A stretch of DNA of 64,000 nucleotides from NCBI RefSeq assembly GCF_900143095.1, contig NZ_FRDA01000007.1, positions 249,803 to 313,802 of the forward strand. The letters are read 5' to 3'. The notes beneath the pieces were generated by a model. It was not told the origin of the DNA and did no database searches. It saw only the letters and a program-made list of their open reading frames with translations. Made by a program: the position numbers and the translations under genes. Origin of the DNA: Pseudomonas asturiensis. Lineage in GTDB: Bacteria; Pseudomonadota; Gammaproteobacteria; Pseudomonadales; Pseudomonadaceae. Shown in pieces: positions 53,401 through 61,906 of the stretch. Each line of letters begins with the position of its first letter. Positions within the stretch are counted from its first letter, which is position 1.

Positions 53401-54440
53401 CCATGCGCGACAAAGGCCGCACCGTGTATCAGGTTGCCATCGCCGAAAGCGCCGAGCTCAAGCGCGGCACCTACGTGATGCCGACCCTGATCGAGCTGGA
53501 AAGCTTCGATGAACTGCAACGCGAAATCTTCGGCCCGGTGCTGCACGTGGTGCGCTACAAGCGCAAGGAACTGGACCAGTTGATCGCGCAGATCAACGCC
53601 TCCGGTTACGGCCTGACCCTGGGCGTGCACACGCGCATCGACGAGACCATCGCCAAGGTGGTCGACAACGTCAATGCCGGTAACGTCTACGTCAACCGCA
53701 ACATCGTCGGTGCCGTGGTGGGTGTTCAGCCGTTTGGCGGTGAAGGTCTGTCAGGCACGGGCCCGAAAGCCGGTGGGCCGCTGTACCTGTATCGCCTGCT
53801 GTCGACGCGTCCACAAGACGCCATCGAGAAGTCGTTCTTGCGTGGCGATGCACTGTGCGCCCCGGATCTGCGTCTGCGCGAAGCCATGAGCAAGCCGTTG
53901 CAAGCATTGAAAACCTGGGCCACCAGCCATCAGAACGCTGAGCTGGCTGCCTTGTGCAACCAATACGCCGAGCAATCGCAGAGCGGCATCACCCGTCAAC
54001 TGGCGGGCCCGACCGGCGAGCGCAACAGCTACGCAATCCTGCCGCGCGAGCACGTGCTGTGTCTGGCCGACGACGAAACCGATCTGTTGACGCAACTGGC
54101 CGCCGTGCTGGCGGTGGGCAGCTCGGCCGTCTGGCCGGAAACCGAGATCAGCAAACCGCTGCGCGCCCGCCTGCCGAAAGAGGTTCAGGCGCGCATCAAG
54201 CAGGTTGCCGACTGGACCAAGGACGAAGTCATCATCGATGCAGTTCTGCATCACGGTGATTCCGACCAACTGCGCGCCATCTGCCAGCAGATCGCCCAAC
54301 GCAGTGGCGCAATTGTCGGCGTCAATGGCCTGTCCCACGGCGAGACCAACGTCCCGCTGGAACGTCTGGTGATCGAACGTGCACTCAGCGTCAACACTGC
54401 GGCGGCGGGGGGTAATGCGAGTTTGATGACCATCGGCTAA
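50487..54440 (+). CDS. putA: Trifunctional PutA: proline dehydrogenase, P5C dehydrogenase and repressor
   Basis: 1317 residues. N-terminal ribbon-helix-helix (about 1-47, TTTLGVKLDDPTRERLKAAA), then the FAD-dependent proline dehydrogenase barrel (about 200-560, with LVKGAYWDSEIKRAQ), then the NAD-dependent aldehyde dehydrogenase (about 650-1130; Glu881 in IAETGGQNAM and Cys915 in SAGQRCSAL), then a C-terminal domain. It oxidises proline to glutamate in two steps and represses put genes when proline is scarce. ATG 50487 has GAGGA at 50476-50480. One operator copy also lies inside the coding region (50625-50633). Confidence 0.97.
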   Translation: MATTTLGVKLDDPTRERLKAAAHSIDRTPHWLIKQAIFNYLEKLESGATLSELNGSASKDSDDRGELADDAGLQCFLDFAESIQPQSVLRAAITSAYRRPEPEVVPMLLEQARLPVPMAEAANKLAASIAEKLRNQKSAGGRAGIVQGLLQEFSLSSQEGVALMCLAEALLRIPDKGTRDALIRDKISNGNWQPHLGNSPSLFVNAATWGLLLTGKLVATHNESGLTSSLSRIIGKSGEPMIRKGVDMAMRLMGEQFVTGETIGEALANASRFEAKGFRYSYDMLGEAALTEHDAQKYLASYEQAIHSIGKASHGRGIYEGPGISIKLSALHPRYSRAQYERVMEELYPRLLSLTLLAKQYDIGLNIDAEEADRLELSLDLLERLCFEPQLTGWNGIGFVIQAYQKRCPYVIDYVIDLARRSRHRLMIRLVKGAYWDSEIKRAQVEGLEGYPVYTRKVYTDVSYIACARKLLAAPEVIYPQFATHNAHTLAAIYQIAGQNYYPGQYEFQCLHGMGEPLYEQVVGKVADGKLNRPCRVYAPVGTHETLLAYLVRRLLENGANTSFVNRIADHTISIQELVADPVNQIERMATQEGGFGLPHPRIPLPRDLYGSERANSSGIDMANEHRLASLSSALLATAHNDWKAAPMLGCPASEGVAKAALNPSDLRDVVGHVQEATVQDVDNAIQCALSAGPIWQATPPAERAAILERAADLMEGEIQPLMGLLVREAGKTFANAIAEVREAVDFLRYYAVQARNDFTNDAHRPLGPVVCISPWNFPLAIFSGQVAAALAAGNPVLAKPAEQTPLIAAQAVRLLLEAGIPEGVVQLLPGRGETVGAGLVGDERVKGVMFTGSTEVARLLQRNVAGRLDSQGRPVPLIAETGGQNAMIVDSSALTEQVVIDVVSSAFDSAGQRCSALRVLCLQEDSADRVIEMLKGAMAENRLGNPERLSVDIGPVIDAEAKSGIEKHIQAMRDKGRTVYQVAIAESAELKRGTYVMPTLIELESFDELQREIFGPVLHVVRYKRKELDQLIAQINASGYGLTLGVHTRIDETIAKVVDNVNAGNVYVNRNIVGAVVGVQPFGGEGLSGTGPKAGGPLYLYRLLSTRPQDAIEKSFLRGDALCAPDLRLREAMSKPLQALKTWATSHQNAELAALCNQYAEQSQSGITRQLAGPTGERNSYAILPREHVLCLADDETDLLTQLAAVLAVGSSAVWPETEISKPLRARLPKEVQARIKQVADWTKDEVIIDAVLHHGDSDQLRAICQQIAQRSGAIVGVNGLSHGETNVPLERLVIERALSVNTAAAGGNASLMTIG
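50625..50633. promoter_or_regulatory. PutA-type operator inside putA
   Basis: GGTGCAACC, a full match to the inverted operator upstream of the gene, sits within codons 47-49 at the end of the ribbon-helix-helix domain. It could allow DNA looping with the intergenic sites, or be chance. Confidence 0.4.
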
Positions 54441-54457
54441 CCCTGTCCCGAGCCGTA

Positions 54458-54503
54458 CTCCCACACAGGACCGTGGGAGATACCGCAGCCTCTCAGGGGC
54501 TGC
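54458..54503 (+). terminator. Two stem-loops after putA, one possibly a REP remnant
   Basis: CTCCCAC/GTGGGAG (54458-54479) with an eight-base loop and GCAGCC/GGCTGC (54485-54503) follow the putA stop. The second is followed by GTTGTCT, a weak T-rich tail. A solitary GTGGGAGGCGG at 54529-54539 is a further REP-like half. Together they are the likely putA transcript end. Confidence 0.45.
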
Positions 54504-54647
54504 GTTGTCTCGCAGCAAACACGGGATTGTGGGAGGCGGCAAGACGATACCCGCCACTCACTGCCCTTCATCACCCGCATCAATCTTGCTACCGCCTCCC
54601 CATTCAGCCGCCTAGACTGGATCGATCCCCAGTCAAGGTGCGTTGCC

Positions 54648-56450
54648 ATGTCCGAGTCGCTGCTCAGTTCCCGTAATCTGGCTTTCGAGCTGTATGAAGT
54701 GCTGGATGCCGAAGCCCTGACCCGTCGCGAGCGCTTTGCCGAGCATACGCGTGAGACGTTCGATGCCGCGATTGGCACGGCGCGCACCATCGCCGAAAAG
54801 TACTTTGCGCCACATAACCGCAAGGCCGATGAAAACGAACCGCGTTACGAAAACGGCGCGGCGGTGCTGATCCCTGAGGTCAAGCCTGCGGTGGATGCGT
54901 TTCTGGAAGCCGGTTTTCTTAATGCCGCACGGGACTTCGAGGCAGGCGGCATGCAACTGCCGACGCTGCTGTCGCAAGCCTGCTTTGCCCACTTTCAGGC
55001 CGCCAACGCTGGCACCACCGCGTACCCGTTTCTGACCATGGGCGCGGCGAACCTGATCGAAAGTTTCGGCGATGACGAACAGAAGCAGCGCTTTCTGCAA
55101 CCGATGATCGAAGGCCGGTTCTTCGGCACCATGGCGCTGACCGAACCCCATGCAGGTTCATCGCTGTCCGATATTCGCACCCGCGCCGAACCGGCTGCGG
55201 ATGGCACTTACCGGCTGCGCGGCAACAAGATTTTCATTTCCGGCGGTGATCACGGGTTGTCGGAAAACATCGTGCACATGGTGCTGGCCAAACTGCCCGA
55301 TGCGCCGGGCGGCGTGAAAGGCATCTCGCTGTTCATCGTGCCCAAGTTTCTGGTCAACGACGACGGCAGCGTTGGCGAGCGCAACGACGTGGTGCTGGCC
55401 GGGCTGTTTCACAAGATGGGCTGGAAAGGCACCACCTCCACCGCACTCAACTTCGGCGACAACGGCGAGTGCGTGGGCTATCTGGTCGGCAAGCCGCATC
55501 ACGGCCTGAGCTATATGTTCCAGATGATGAACGAAGCACGCATCGGCGTCGGCATGGGCGCGGTCATGCTCGGTTATGCCGGTTATCTGTACTCGCTCGA
55601 GTATGCCCGTGAGCGGCCGCAAGGCCGGCTGCCGGACAACAAGAGCCCGGACAGCGCGCCCGTACCGATCATCCAGCACACCGATGTGCGACGCATGCTG
55701 TTGACCCAGAAAGCTTATGTGGAAGGAGCCTTCGACCTGGGCCTTTACGCCGCCCGCCTGTTCGACGACGCGCAGACCGGCGAGACCGGGCAGGTGCGTC
55801 AGCAGGCCCACGAACTGCTGGACCTGCTGACGCCCATCGTCAAATCCTGGCCATCGGAGTTCTGCCTCAAGGCCAACGAGCTGGCGATCCAGATTCTTGG
55901 CGGCCACGGCTATACCCGCGAATACCCGGTCGAGCAGTATTACCGGGACAACCGCCTGAACCCGATTCACGAAGGCACCCACGGCATTCAGTCGCTGGAC
56001 CTGCTGGGGCGCAAGCTGGCGCAGAACGGCGGCGCGGGTCTGAAACAACTAATCAGGCTGATTGCCGATACCGCACAACGCGCCAGCGCCCACCGCCAGC
56101 TCGATCATCTGCGTCAGCCGCTGGAGCAATTGGTAACGGCCTTGCAGGGTGTGACCGTCGGCCTGCTGACCGATCTGGCACAGGGCAAGGTCAACGTCGC
56201 GCTGGCCAATTCAGCGCTTTACCTCAAGGCATTCGGGCACACCGTGATCGGCTGGCGCTGGCTGGAACAGGCCATTCGCGCCGAAGAAGGACTCAGTAAG
56301 GGCAGCACGACAGACGCCGACTTCTACAAAGGCAAACTGCAGGCGGCGCGGTACTTCCTGACCTGGGAAGTACCGGCCTGTCATCACGAACTGGCGATTC
56401 TGCAGGCCCGCGATGACGTGTGCCTTTCAATGCACAACGACTGGTTCTGA
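54648..56450 (+). CDS. Acyl-CoA dehydrogenase (PA5020-type, long form)
   Basis: 600 residues, the long acyl-CoA dehydrogenase form with an extra C-terminal domain. FAD and substrate motifs: MALTEPHAGSSLSDI and the catalytic-base loop NPIHEGTHGIQSLDLLGRK with Glu442. Catalyses alpha,beta-dehydrogenation of an acyl-CoA, passing electrons to ETF. In P. aeruginosa a homologue lies between rlmJ and the K+/H+ antiporter. Here it ends eight bases from the convergent end of the first toxin-like gene. Confidence 0.9.
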   Translation: MSESLLSSRNLAFELYEVLDAEALTRRERFAEHTRETFDAAIGTARTIAEKYFAPHNRKADENEPRYENGAAVLIPEVKPAVDAFLEAGFLNAARDFEAGGMQLPTLLSQACFAHFQAANAGTTAYPFLTMGAANLIESFGDDEQKQRFLQPMIEGRFFGTMALTEPHAGSSLSDIRTRAEPAADGTYRLRGNKIFISGGDHGLSENIVHMVLAKLPDAPGGVKGISLFIVPKFLVNDDGSVGERNDVVLAGLFHKMGWKGTTSTALNFGDNGECVGYLVGKPHHGLSYMFQMMNEARIGVGMGAVMLGYAGYLYSLEYARERPQGRLPDNKSPDSAPVPIIQHTDVRRMLLTQKAYVEGAFDLGLYAARLFDDAQTGETGQVRQQAHELLDLLTPIVKSWPSEFCLKANELAIQILGGHGYTREYPVEQYYRDNRLNPIHEGTHGIQSLDLLGRKLAQNGGAGLKQLIRLIADTAQRASAHRQLDHLRQPLEQLVTALQGVTVGLLTDLAQGKVNVALANSALYLKAFGHTVIGWRWLEQAIRAEEGLSKGSTTDADFYKGKLQAARYFLTWEVPACHHELAILQARDDVCLSMHNDWF

Positions 56451-56458
56451 ATCACGGC

Positions 56459-58987
56459 TCAAGAACGAGGAGGAAAGAACGCGTCCACCAGTGGCCTGGC
56501 ATCGTCACCCAGCTTGGCTGCATAGTGCTCGCGGCTGAAGGCCTCGCCGGTGCGCAGGTCATAGGCGGGCCCCGACACCTGTTCCACCGGCACCTGACGC
56601 AGTTGCACATTCATGAAGCGGTAATTGCTGCCGGCCAGTTCTTCGATGCGTCGAATCTCGAAGTAGTTGCCCGGCAGGAACACCGATTCGACCTCACTGG
56701 GGCTGTTGGAAAACGGGCTGATGGGTGTTGCCGTCAGGTATTCCTTGGCGGGCAGCTCGAACACCACTGAGGTGTCATCGAACGTGATCTCGCCTTCGAA
56801 CGCCGTTGACGACACACCACCCTGACTGCTGGCAAAGACGCGGGCGATGTAGGGATTTTCACTGAACGAGGTGACGTCGGTATTCACCAGCACATCGCCG
56901 ACCTTGAGCCTGCCTTCCCGGAACACCTTGCCTGAGGTGCCCCGTTCGCCGCTGCCTCCACGGTAAAGAGCCACATCGTTGTTGTGCGCAACGTCGCCAA
57001 GGTCTTCGATCAGTTGCTCTACCGCCTCGAGCTGATCGGCCTGCCTGCGCTCTCCTGTGCGCAGAAACACGTTGTAGGCGTCATCGTCTTCGGTGTATCG
57101 GGTTATCGCTCCACCGAAGTACGCGTTGTCCGTGGTTTTAAACACCCGATGCTTTTCGTTCCAGGCATCGATGACGACATCTTCACCTTCAGAGTCCGAG
57201 ATCACTTCTTCGTCCTCATCCAGTTCGTAAACGCCGACCACCGACTCCTGACGCTGGTTACCCAACGCTGAAAGGCGCTGCTCCTCAGCCAGGTTGAACT
57301 GCATGTGGGTTTCCCAGAACGACGATGAGGTCGGGACAGCGTCTTTGGAAGATGAAGCACCCGACGCGCCTTCCAACGGCGGTTTGCCGCCCTGTAGTCC
57401 GGGCTTGCGGATCAGCTCCCACTGATCGAGTTCATTCAACCTTACCGGACGTGCGCCATTGAACGCGAAGGGGTTCTCGGGGTCGACAATCGCCCAGGTC
57501 TTCAGGCTTTCCAGATACCTCACCCGGTAAGGCAGATCACCCAGCGTGATCCAGGTCTGGCCATTGCCCAGAACATGGACACCTCGGGCATGGCCTTGCA
57601 CGACAGCGGGTACATCCTCCAGCACTTCATTGCCTTCAAGCCCTGCCAGCGCCGCGACTTCATCGTCTACTGCCGGGGCGATCTGAGCCGCACGGCCGAT
57701 GTCGGCCAACAGGGGGAGATTCAGAAACAGATAGACCGCATTCACGACAGCGCCCCGAACCCCGGCCTTGCGCAGTTGCGCGGTACGCCCGTTGACCGCC
57801 TGATCAATGTTCAGACCCACGTTTACAATTCCCGCCCCTATCAGGCTCAACGCGACCGGCCAGGCCAGCGCGGCCACGCCGTTAGCGATCTGGATGAATG
57901 CGCTCAGGTAGCCGATCCACAATTGCTTGCGAAGGCTGGCACTGCTGGTCAATTGTTCATGAACGTCCTCGTTCATTTCCTGGCGGGCGACATTGCGCAG
58001 ATGTTCGAACACAGACTGAGGGCTGGTAAGCGTTGAATGCCTCAGAAGGGTCTGTTCAGCGGACCAGGGTTGGGCAGCGAGTGTCGCCAGGGTTGTGCTC
58101 AAAGCCTGCTGCTGCGGCTTGCGCACAAAGTGCGACACCAGCGCGTCCCGCGTCGTGGCGTCAGCCAGTTGAGCCTGCAACCACTCATACAGCCCCTGCT
58201 CGTTGTCAAAACACTGGAACGCGGGTTCAGCAGCGGGCGAGTAAAGTATCTGCCGTCCGTTTGCGTCGCTGATGCGCAGAAGGTCTCTGGAAACATGCCC
58301 TGCACAGTCGAGCACCTGCATGGCAATGCCCTCGGCAAAAGGCGGGAGCTGCTGCAACATCGCCCACGTGACGTGCGGATCGTTCCGGCCGGTAAGCGCA
58401 GTGAGTACGGTGTCAAAGTCATCTACCCGCAACTGCTTTCTGCTCAGGGCCAGCCCGGCCGAAGACAGCAGGTTCACCTTCGCCAGCGTGCAGAAATCCT
58501 GATCATGAACACGCCAGAACGCGTCGATTTTCTGCCTGCAGTCAGCCGCGAAATCCAGTTTCCAGAAGTCCTGCAGCACATCGCTGGGCAACATGGGCAC
58601 TTCGTTGCGTTCGTTATAGAAACGCTCGCCGGGGCCTGCGAGATAGAAGCCGCTGTCAGTATTGAGCTGGTCGACTGACACGTTGTCGCTGGCGTTGAAG
58701 CGATGCATCACCAGTTCGATGAGGGTCATCGACTCGGTAGGGGGCCCGACATGCTCCCATCCGGTGAACGTCAGGCCGCTGTTGTCCGCCCGTTCGAAGC
58801 GATGCCAGTAAACGTCGCCCGGGTCGAGTGACTTGCCGGTGTGTTTGAGGAGAATCCCTCGTGCGGCCTGAAAGGCCAACACGTAGAGATCCGGGTAGGC
58901 GTTCATCAGCGTCGCAGCGCGGGCCTGAAGCTGTTTGTCCGCCCACGCGTCAGTGGCGGGCAGCGCCTGATGGGTTGTTTCGTGCAT
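56459..58987 (-). CDS. Large toxin-like protein with C-terminal ADP-ribosyltransferase-like domain (paralogue A)
   Basis: 842 residues from ATG 58987, ACAGGA six bases upstream on its strand. The N-terminal half (about 1-340, with VYWHRF at 59-64 and FTGWEH at 74-79) resembles the DUF6543/dermonecrotic-toxin-like domain of Pseudomonas proteins. A hydrophobic stretch lies about 358-392 and 410-428. The C-terminus has the R-S-ExE layout of ADP-ribosyltransferases: R676 in VALYRGGSGER, S707 in TDVTSFSENPY, E765-V-E767 in SEVESVFLPG. No signal peptide, secretion gene or obvious immunity gene is near. It may be an effector or contact toxin; target unknown. Its start lies 85 bp beyond the end of paralogue B. 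Confidence 0.75.
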   Translation of the reverse strand: MHETTHQALPATDAWADKQLQARAATLMNAYPDLYVLAFQAARGILLKHTGKSLDPGDVYWHRFERADNSGLTFTGWEHVGPPTESMTLIELVMHRFNASDNVSVDQLNTDSGFYLAGPGERFYNERNEVPMLPSDVLQDFWKLDFAADCRQKIDAFWRVHDQDFCTLAKVNLLSSAGLALSRKQLRVDDFDTVLTALTGRNDPHVTWAMLQQLPPFAEGIAMQVLDCAGHVSRDLLRISDANGRQILYSPAAEPAFQCFDNEQGLYEWLQAQLADATTRDALVSHFVRKPQQQALSTTLATLAAQPWSAEQTLLRHSTLTSPQSVFEHLRNVARQEMNEDVHEQLTSSASLRKQLWIGYLSAFIQIANGVAALAWPVALSLIGAGIVNVGLNIDQAVNGRTAQLRKAGVRGAVVNAVYLFLNLPLLADIGRAAQIAPAVDDEVAALAGLEGNEVLEDVPAVVQGHARGVHVLGNGQTWITLGDLPYRVRYLESLKTWAIVDPENPFAFNGARPVRLNELDQWELIRKPGLQGGKPPLEGASGASSSKDAVPTSSSFWETHMQFNLAEEQRLSALGNQRQESVVGVYELDEDEEVISDSEGEDVVIDAWNEKHRVFKTTDNAYFGGAITRYTEDDDAYNVFLRTGERRQADQLEAVEQLIEDLGDVAHNNDVALYRGGSGERGTSGKVFREGRLKVGDVLVNTDVTSFSENPYIARVFASSQGGVSSTAFEGEITFDDTSVVFELPAKEYLTATPISPFSNSPSEVESVFLPGNYFEIRRIEELAGSNYRFMNVQLRQVPVEQVSGPAYDLRTGEAFSREHYAAKLGDDARPLVDAFFPPRS

Positions 58988-59072
58988 GGCTTCCTGTCCT
59001 TGCAAAAGAAGAAAGCCATACACATTAAGGAGTCGGCAGGCACAGACTGCTGTAACTATTTAAGTCGCCCAC

Positions 59073-61667
59073 TCAGGCCTGAGGTGACACCCCTTCAGGA
59101 AAGAACACGTCCACCAACGGTTTGCCCGCCGCACCCAACCGGGCAGCGTATTGCTCACGGCTGAACGGCTCACCCGTGCGCATATCCAGAAGCCTGCGTC
59201 CTGCAACCGGGCCGAATACTTCCTTGATCCGCACCCTCATGAATCGATAGAAGCCACCCCGAACCTCGTCGAGCTGCTCGATCTGGAAGTAGCGACCCGG
59301 CAGAAAGATGGACTCGGCTTCTCCGGGGCTCGAGGAAAAGGGCGCGATGGGCGTTGCCCCCAGGTAATGCCCGGCAGGCAGTTCGAAGACCACCGAGCTG
59401 TCATCAAAGGAGACCGGTCCCGAGATGGAAAGCGCATTGTCGCCCGCCTGGCTGCTGGCAAAGGTTCTGGCCTGATAGGGGTTTTCGCTGAACGAGGTGA
59501 TATCGGTATTGGTCAACACGTCTCCCACCTCGACATTGCCACTGCGAAAGAACTGCCCCGAGGTACTTCGCTCGCCACTTCCGCCGCGATACAGGGCGAC
59601 GTCGTTGTTGAAGCCAAGCGTCATCACATCTTCGACAAAGCGCTTGATGTCTTCGACCTGCTCGGCAACGCTCACCATGCCCGGCAGTTGATCGTCATCA
59701 AAGACCGTTCCGGTGCGCAGGTACTGGTTATAGATCCCGCCATTGTCGGTGTAACGCCGAATGCTCTGGCCGTAAAACATGGCGTCGTGGGTCTTGAACA
59801 CACGGTGTTTTGCGCCCCAAAGGTCGATGTGTACGTCTTCGCCTTCGGAATCGGAAACCACCTCCTCTCCCGGCTCCATCCGGAAAATTTCCATGACGGC
59901 CTCCTGTCGGGCGATAGCGGCCTCGGCCAGGTGCTTTTCGTCATAGACGTTGATCAGCATGTAGTGGTCCCAGAACGTCGAAGTGGTCGTTGCGTAGCGC
60001 GGCGGGGACGACGGCGTGATCATGTCCGGCAGCGCGTCCTGAGGCGCGCCACCCGACAGGCCAGGCGAGGCGATGGGCTGCCACTCGCCTTGCGCGTCCA
60101 GCACAACAGCCGGACCTGAGGAGAAGGCAAACGGGTTGTGCGGATCAATCACCTGCCAGCCTTGCAGTGATTCGCTGTAGCGCACGCGATAGAACAAACC
60201 GCTGCGTCGTATCCAGGTCTCGCCATTGGCGAGTTGATAAATGCCTCGCAGCCGACCGTCGGCGGTGATGGGCGTGAGGCCTTCGAGTGCCAGTTGATTA
60301 CCGTTGAGATTGGCCAGGGCATCCGTGGCGGACACGGCGGGTGCCGGCTCTGCCATGCCCATGACAGCGCGACTCGACTGCGCCAGCAGCGGCAGGTTGA
60401 AAGCCAGATAAACGGCATTGCAGATCGCGCCCAACACCCCGGCCTTGCGCCGCGCTGCCGTCTTGCCGCGCAACGCCTGATCGATATTCAGCCCAAGATT
60501 CAAGGCACTCGCCCCCACCACAGCCAGCGCCACCGGCCAGCCCAACAGCGCGAGATTGCCTGCCACATGCAGAAAGGCGTCCAGATACCCCATGCCGATT
60601 CGCTTGCGTAGCTCGGCATTACTGGTCAGCAGCGCACGGGCATCCGCCCTCATCTCTCCGCGAGCGACATCACGCAGGTAGTCGAACGGATCGCCGGGAA
60701 TGGCCCCCTTGATCTGGTTGACCAGGCTGTGCCCCGCTTGCCCGTCGTCGGTCAGCAGGCTGGCGATGCGCTGGTCGAACGTGACGTCAGGCGTCTGCCG
60801 GTCGCCGGGCGAGCGAACGAAGTGCCTGCGCATTTCATCGCGGGTCTGGGCATTCGCGAAACGAGCCTTGAGCCAGTCGATCAACGCCTGCTGGTTGGCA
60901 AAACGGTGAAACGGACTGATGTCGCCGGGCATGTAAAGCATCTGCACGCCCTGCTCGTCGACGATGCGCAGAATATCCCGGGCCTTGAAGCCCCCGATGT
61001 CCAGCCAGTGCACGCTTGCCTTCGCGCCGGATCGTACGCCTGCACCCAGGGATGCCAGAGTGGGCGTGTCGCTGTGCTCATCCAGAACCAGGCTCACCAG
61101 CACCTGGAAATCACTCGCCGATAGCTGCCCGTTCTGTTTGCATCGCCCCGCTGCTGCCAGGTATCGGGCCTTGGCCAGCTCCCCGAACGTGTGTTCATTC
61201 AGACGCCAGAATTCGTCCAGCGCCCGTTGATAAGCGACACTGAAATCCAGCGCCCAGAAATCATTCAGTGCGTCCTGGGCGAGCAGACGCACTTCATTGG
61301 TTTCGTTGAAGCTGCCGTGGTCGGCCTTCACGGTGTAGAAACCGCCATAGGATGAGAGCTCGTCACTGGCCACTTGATCCTGAGGGCTGAAGCGGCGAAT
61401 AAGCAGTTCGACGATCGTCATCGACTGGACCGGCGTGCCGACGTGCTCCCAGCCGGTAAAGGTACGCGGGCTGCTGACCGCGCCGCTGAACCGGTGCCAG
61501 TAGACCGCTTCGGGGTCGAGCCATTGGCCGACGCGTTTGAACAGAATCTCCCGCGCCGCACGCCACGCCATGTCGTACAGGTCGGGATAGGCCACAACAT
61601 AGTCGTGGGCTTTCTTGCGCAGTTGCTCTTGATCATTAAGGTGTGACGGTGTCGTTTGAGAAGTCAT
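59073..61667 (-). CDS. Large toxin-like protein with C-terminal ADP-ribosyltransferase-like domain (paralogue B)
   Basis: 864 residues from ATG 61667, with AGGAACAGGAAGCC directly upstream. Same layout as paralogue A: N-terminal VYWHRF and FTGWEH, hydrophobic middle, and R694 in VALYRGGSGER, S725 in TDITSFSENPY, E783-A-E785 in GEAESIFLPG. The acidic DSEGEDV and HRVFKT ahead of the catalytic part are shared. Similarity is strongest at the C-terminus and weaker in the middle and in the linker after NPFAF. The upstream gene of the pair and divergent from the antiporter gene. I saw no hrp box upstream. Function is inferred from motifs only. Confidence 0.75.
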   Translation of the reverse strand: MTSQTTPSHLNDQEQLRKKAHDYVVAYPDLYDMAWRAAREILFKRVGQWLDPEAVYWHRFSGAVSSPRTFTGWEHVGTPVQSMTIVELLIRRFSPQDQVASDELSSYGGFYTVKADHGSFNETNEVRLLAQDALNDFWALDFSVAYQRALDEFWRLNEHTFGELAKARYLAAAGRCKQNGQLSASDFQVLVSLVLDEHSDTPTLASLGAGVRSGAKASVHWLDIGGFKARDILRIVDEQGVQMLYMPGDISPFHRFANQQALIDWLKARFANAQTRDEMRRHFVRSPGDRQTPDVTFDQRIASLLTDDGQAGHSLVNQIKGAIPGDPFDYLRDVARGEMRADARALLTSNAELRKRIGMGYLDAFLHVAGNLALLGWPVALAVVGASALNLGLNIDQALRGKTAARRKAGVLGAICNAVYLAFNLPLLAQSSRAVMGMAEPAPAVSATDALANLNGNQLALEGLTPITADGRLRGIYQLANGETWIRRSGLFYRVRYSESLQGWQVIDPHNPFAFSSGPAVVLDAQGEWQPIASPGLSGGAPQDALPDMITPSSPPRYATTTSTFWDHYMLINVYDEKHLAEAAIARQEAVMEIFRMEPGEEVVSDSEGEDVHIDLWGAKHRVFKTHDAMFYGQSIRRYTDNGGIYNQYLRTGTVFDDDQLPGMVSVAEQVEDIKRFVEDVMTLGFNNDVALYRGGSGERSTSGQFFRSGNVEVGDVLTNTDITSFSENPYQARTFASSQAGDNALSISGPVSFDDSSVVFELPAGHYLGATPIAPFSSSPGEAESIFLPGRYFQIEQLDEVRGGFYRFMRVRIKEVFGPVAGRRLLDMRTGEPFSREQYAARLGAAGKPLVDVFFPEGVSPQA

Positions 61668-61906
61668 GGCTTCCTGTTCCTTTGGAATGGGAAGCACACG
61701 CAATCAAAATCGGCAGAGGCACGGGTCTTACATAATTACGACCTGCACGGGCGGGCCGGTAATAGCAACGGTCACAGACACCGTGTATTAATCGGCAAAA
61801 CTTTGACAGCCAGCCAATTCAACAGGTTAGAATCCCTTGGCACGCGGACTGCATGGTCAGTTCTCGCACCCACCGTTTTCGATTCGTTTTCTATGGAGTA
61901 CCGCCC
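61668..61906. promoter_or_regulatory. Divergent promoter region of toxin B and the antiporter
   Basis: On the plus strand TTGACA (61803-61808) and TAGAAT (61828-61833) form a sigma-70-like pair with a rather long 19-bp spacer ahead of the antiporter. On the minus strand TAATTATG near 61732 could be the -10 for the toxin genes. No GGAACC-N15/16-CCACNNA (hrp box) is present for the toxins. Confidence 0.45.

Noticed and set aside
57575..58036. Plus-strand frame inside toxin-like paralogue A as a possible immunity gene
   Set aside because: It is antisense to conserved coding sequence, lacks a ribosome binding site and has no counterpart placement in paralogue B that would support it.
61668..61906. 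hrp box in front of the toxin-like genes
   Set aside because: No GGAACC-N15/16-CCACNNA on the minus strand in this region, so type III control is not supported by sequence.
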